Below, piece after piece: positions 5,526 to 5,641 of a stretch of 5,641 nt of DNA. Location: positions 2,303 to 7,943 of the forward strand of contig SUUF01000094.1 of the NCBI GenBank assembly GCA_015062635.1. Direction: 5' to 3'. The DNA comes from Coriobacteriaceae bacterium. Its GTDB lineage: Bacteria; Actinomycetota; Coriobacteriia; Coriobacteriales; Eggerthellaceae. Each line of letters begins with the position of its first letter. Within the stretch, counting starts at the first letter, position 1. The notes beneath the pieces are model-generated. The model was not told where the DNA came from. It did not search any database and saw nothing but the letters and a program-made list of their open reading frames with translations. The translations under genes and the position numbers were made by a program.

Positions 5526-5608
5526 GTCATTCTGGGCGAGAGCGAGGAATCGTCGCTGCCGTGCTTGGGGCGGGGGAGATCTCTCCTCGCTCCGCTCGTC
5601 GAGATGAC
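5526..5608. repeat. Imperfect inverted-repeat element, MITE/REP-like
   Basis: The left arm starts GTCATTCTGGGCGAGAGCGAGGAAT (5526-5550, given here only as family type GTCATTCTG-GCGA-AGCGAGGAAT). On the right, TCCTCGCTC (5584-5592) is the exact complement of GAGCGAGGA (5540-5548), and ATGAC (5604-5608) complements GTCAT (5526-5530). The centre holds the palindrome GAGATCTC (5576-5583). This arrangement matches a class of short intergenic inverted repeats, roughly GTCATTCTGAGCGAAGCGAAGAATC, seen across many bacterial phyla. It may fold as a transcript end for the upstream gene. Confidence 0.65.
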
Positions 5609-5641
5609 GGGGGCGGGGCTGCTCGTCGAGATGACGGGGGC
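5594..5641. repeat. Duplicated 21-mer (right arm of the inverted-repeat element)
   Basis: The 21 bases at 5594-5614, containing CTCGTCGAGATGACGGGGG, recur exactly at 5621-5641, a 27-bp period. The 6-nt spacer GGGGCT lies between them. The second copy reaches the window edge, so further copies may lie beyond it. Confidence 0.85.

Noticed and set aside
4711..5607. A 298-codon plus-strand frame overlapping the end of the zinc-ribbon gene
   Set aside because: It is an out-of-frame, Arg/Gly/His-rich reading of a gene with clear membrane segments, and has no ribosome site.
5418..5641. CRISPR-like array at the right end
   Set aside because: The 21-bp units are directly tandem with no unique spacers, and the two repeat families differ, so this is tandem/REP-like repetition, not CRISPR.

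Overview
The window is high-GC DNA with compact bacterial genes. A double-glycine-type leader ending in VAGG, a long Ser/Lys and Glu/Pro-rich lipoprotein, and a clostridial-type zinc-ribbon membrane protein together suggest a Gram-positive gut actinobacterium, perhaps of the Coriobacteriia/Eggerthellaceae. This placement is inference from style and remembered families, not from a marker gene.

Layout. (1) The left edge to 806 (+) is the 3' part of a short-chain dehydrogenase/reductase (SDR) gene that starts outside the window. (2) From 807 to 981 lies a convergent intergenic stretch with a strong hairpin (857-886, probably a two-way terminator) and a run of eight degenerate octamers (906-969). 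(3) On the minus strand, a two-gene unit runs from 3188 down to 982. A 633-residue surface lipoprotein gene starts at a TTG codon. It is followed after 32 nt by a 90-residue, cysteine-free peptide with a double-glycine leader. (4) A 581-bp divergent intergenic region (3189-3769) has no convincing gene. It does contain two perfect hairpins, a 22-nt-spaced direct repeat and an ideal TATAAT box serving the rightward gene. (5) From 3770 to 5410 (+) lies a 546-residue protein with two zinc ribbons, a conserved soluble domain and about five C-terminal membrane segments. (6) The last 231 bp are non-coding and packed with repeats: a 21-bp tandem array, an imperfect inverted-repeat element resembling the widespread GTCATTCTGAGCG-type intergenic repeats, and a duplicated 21-mer.

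How the genes may work together. The lipoprotein and the leader peptide are close enough to share a transcript. This suggests a secreted or surface-displayed peptide with a wall-spanning lipoprotein partner, but no peptidase-containing ABC transporter or modifying enzyme is visible, so the pair is an orphan here. The divergent zinc-ribbon membrane protein could share regulatory DNA with it. The SDR gene looks unrelated.
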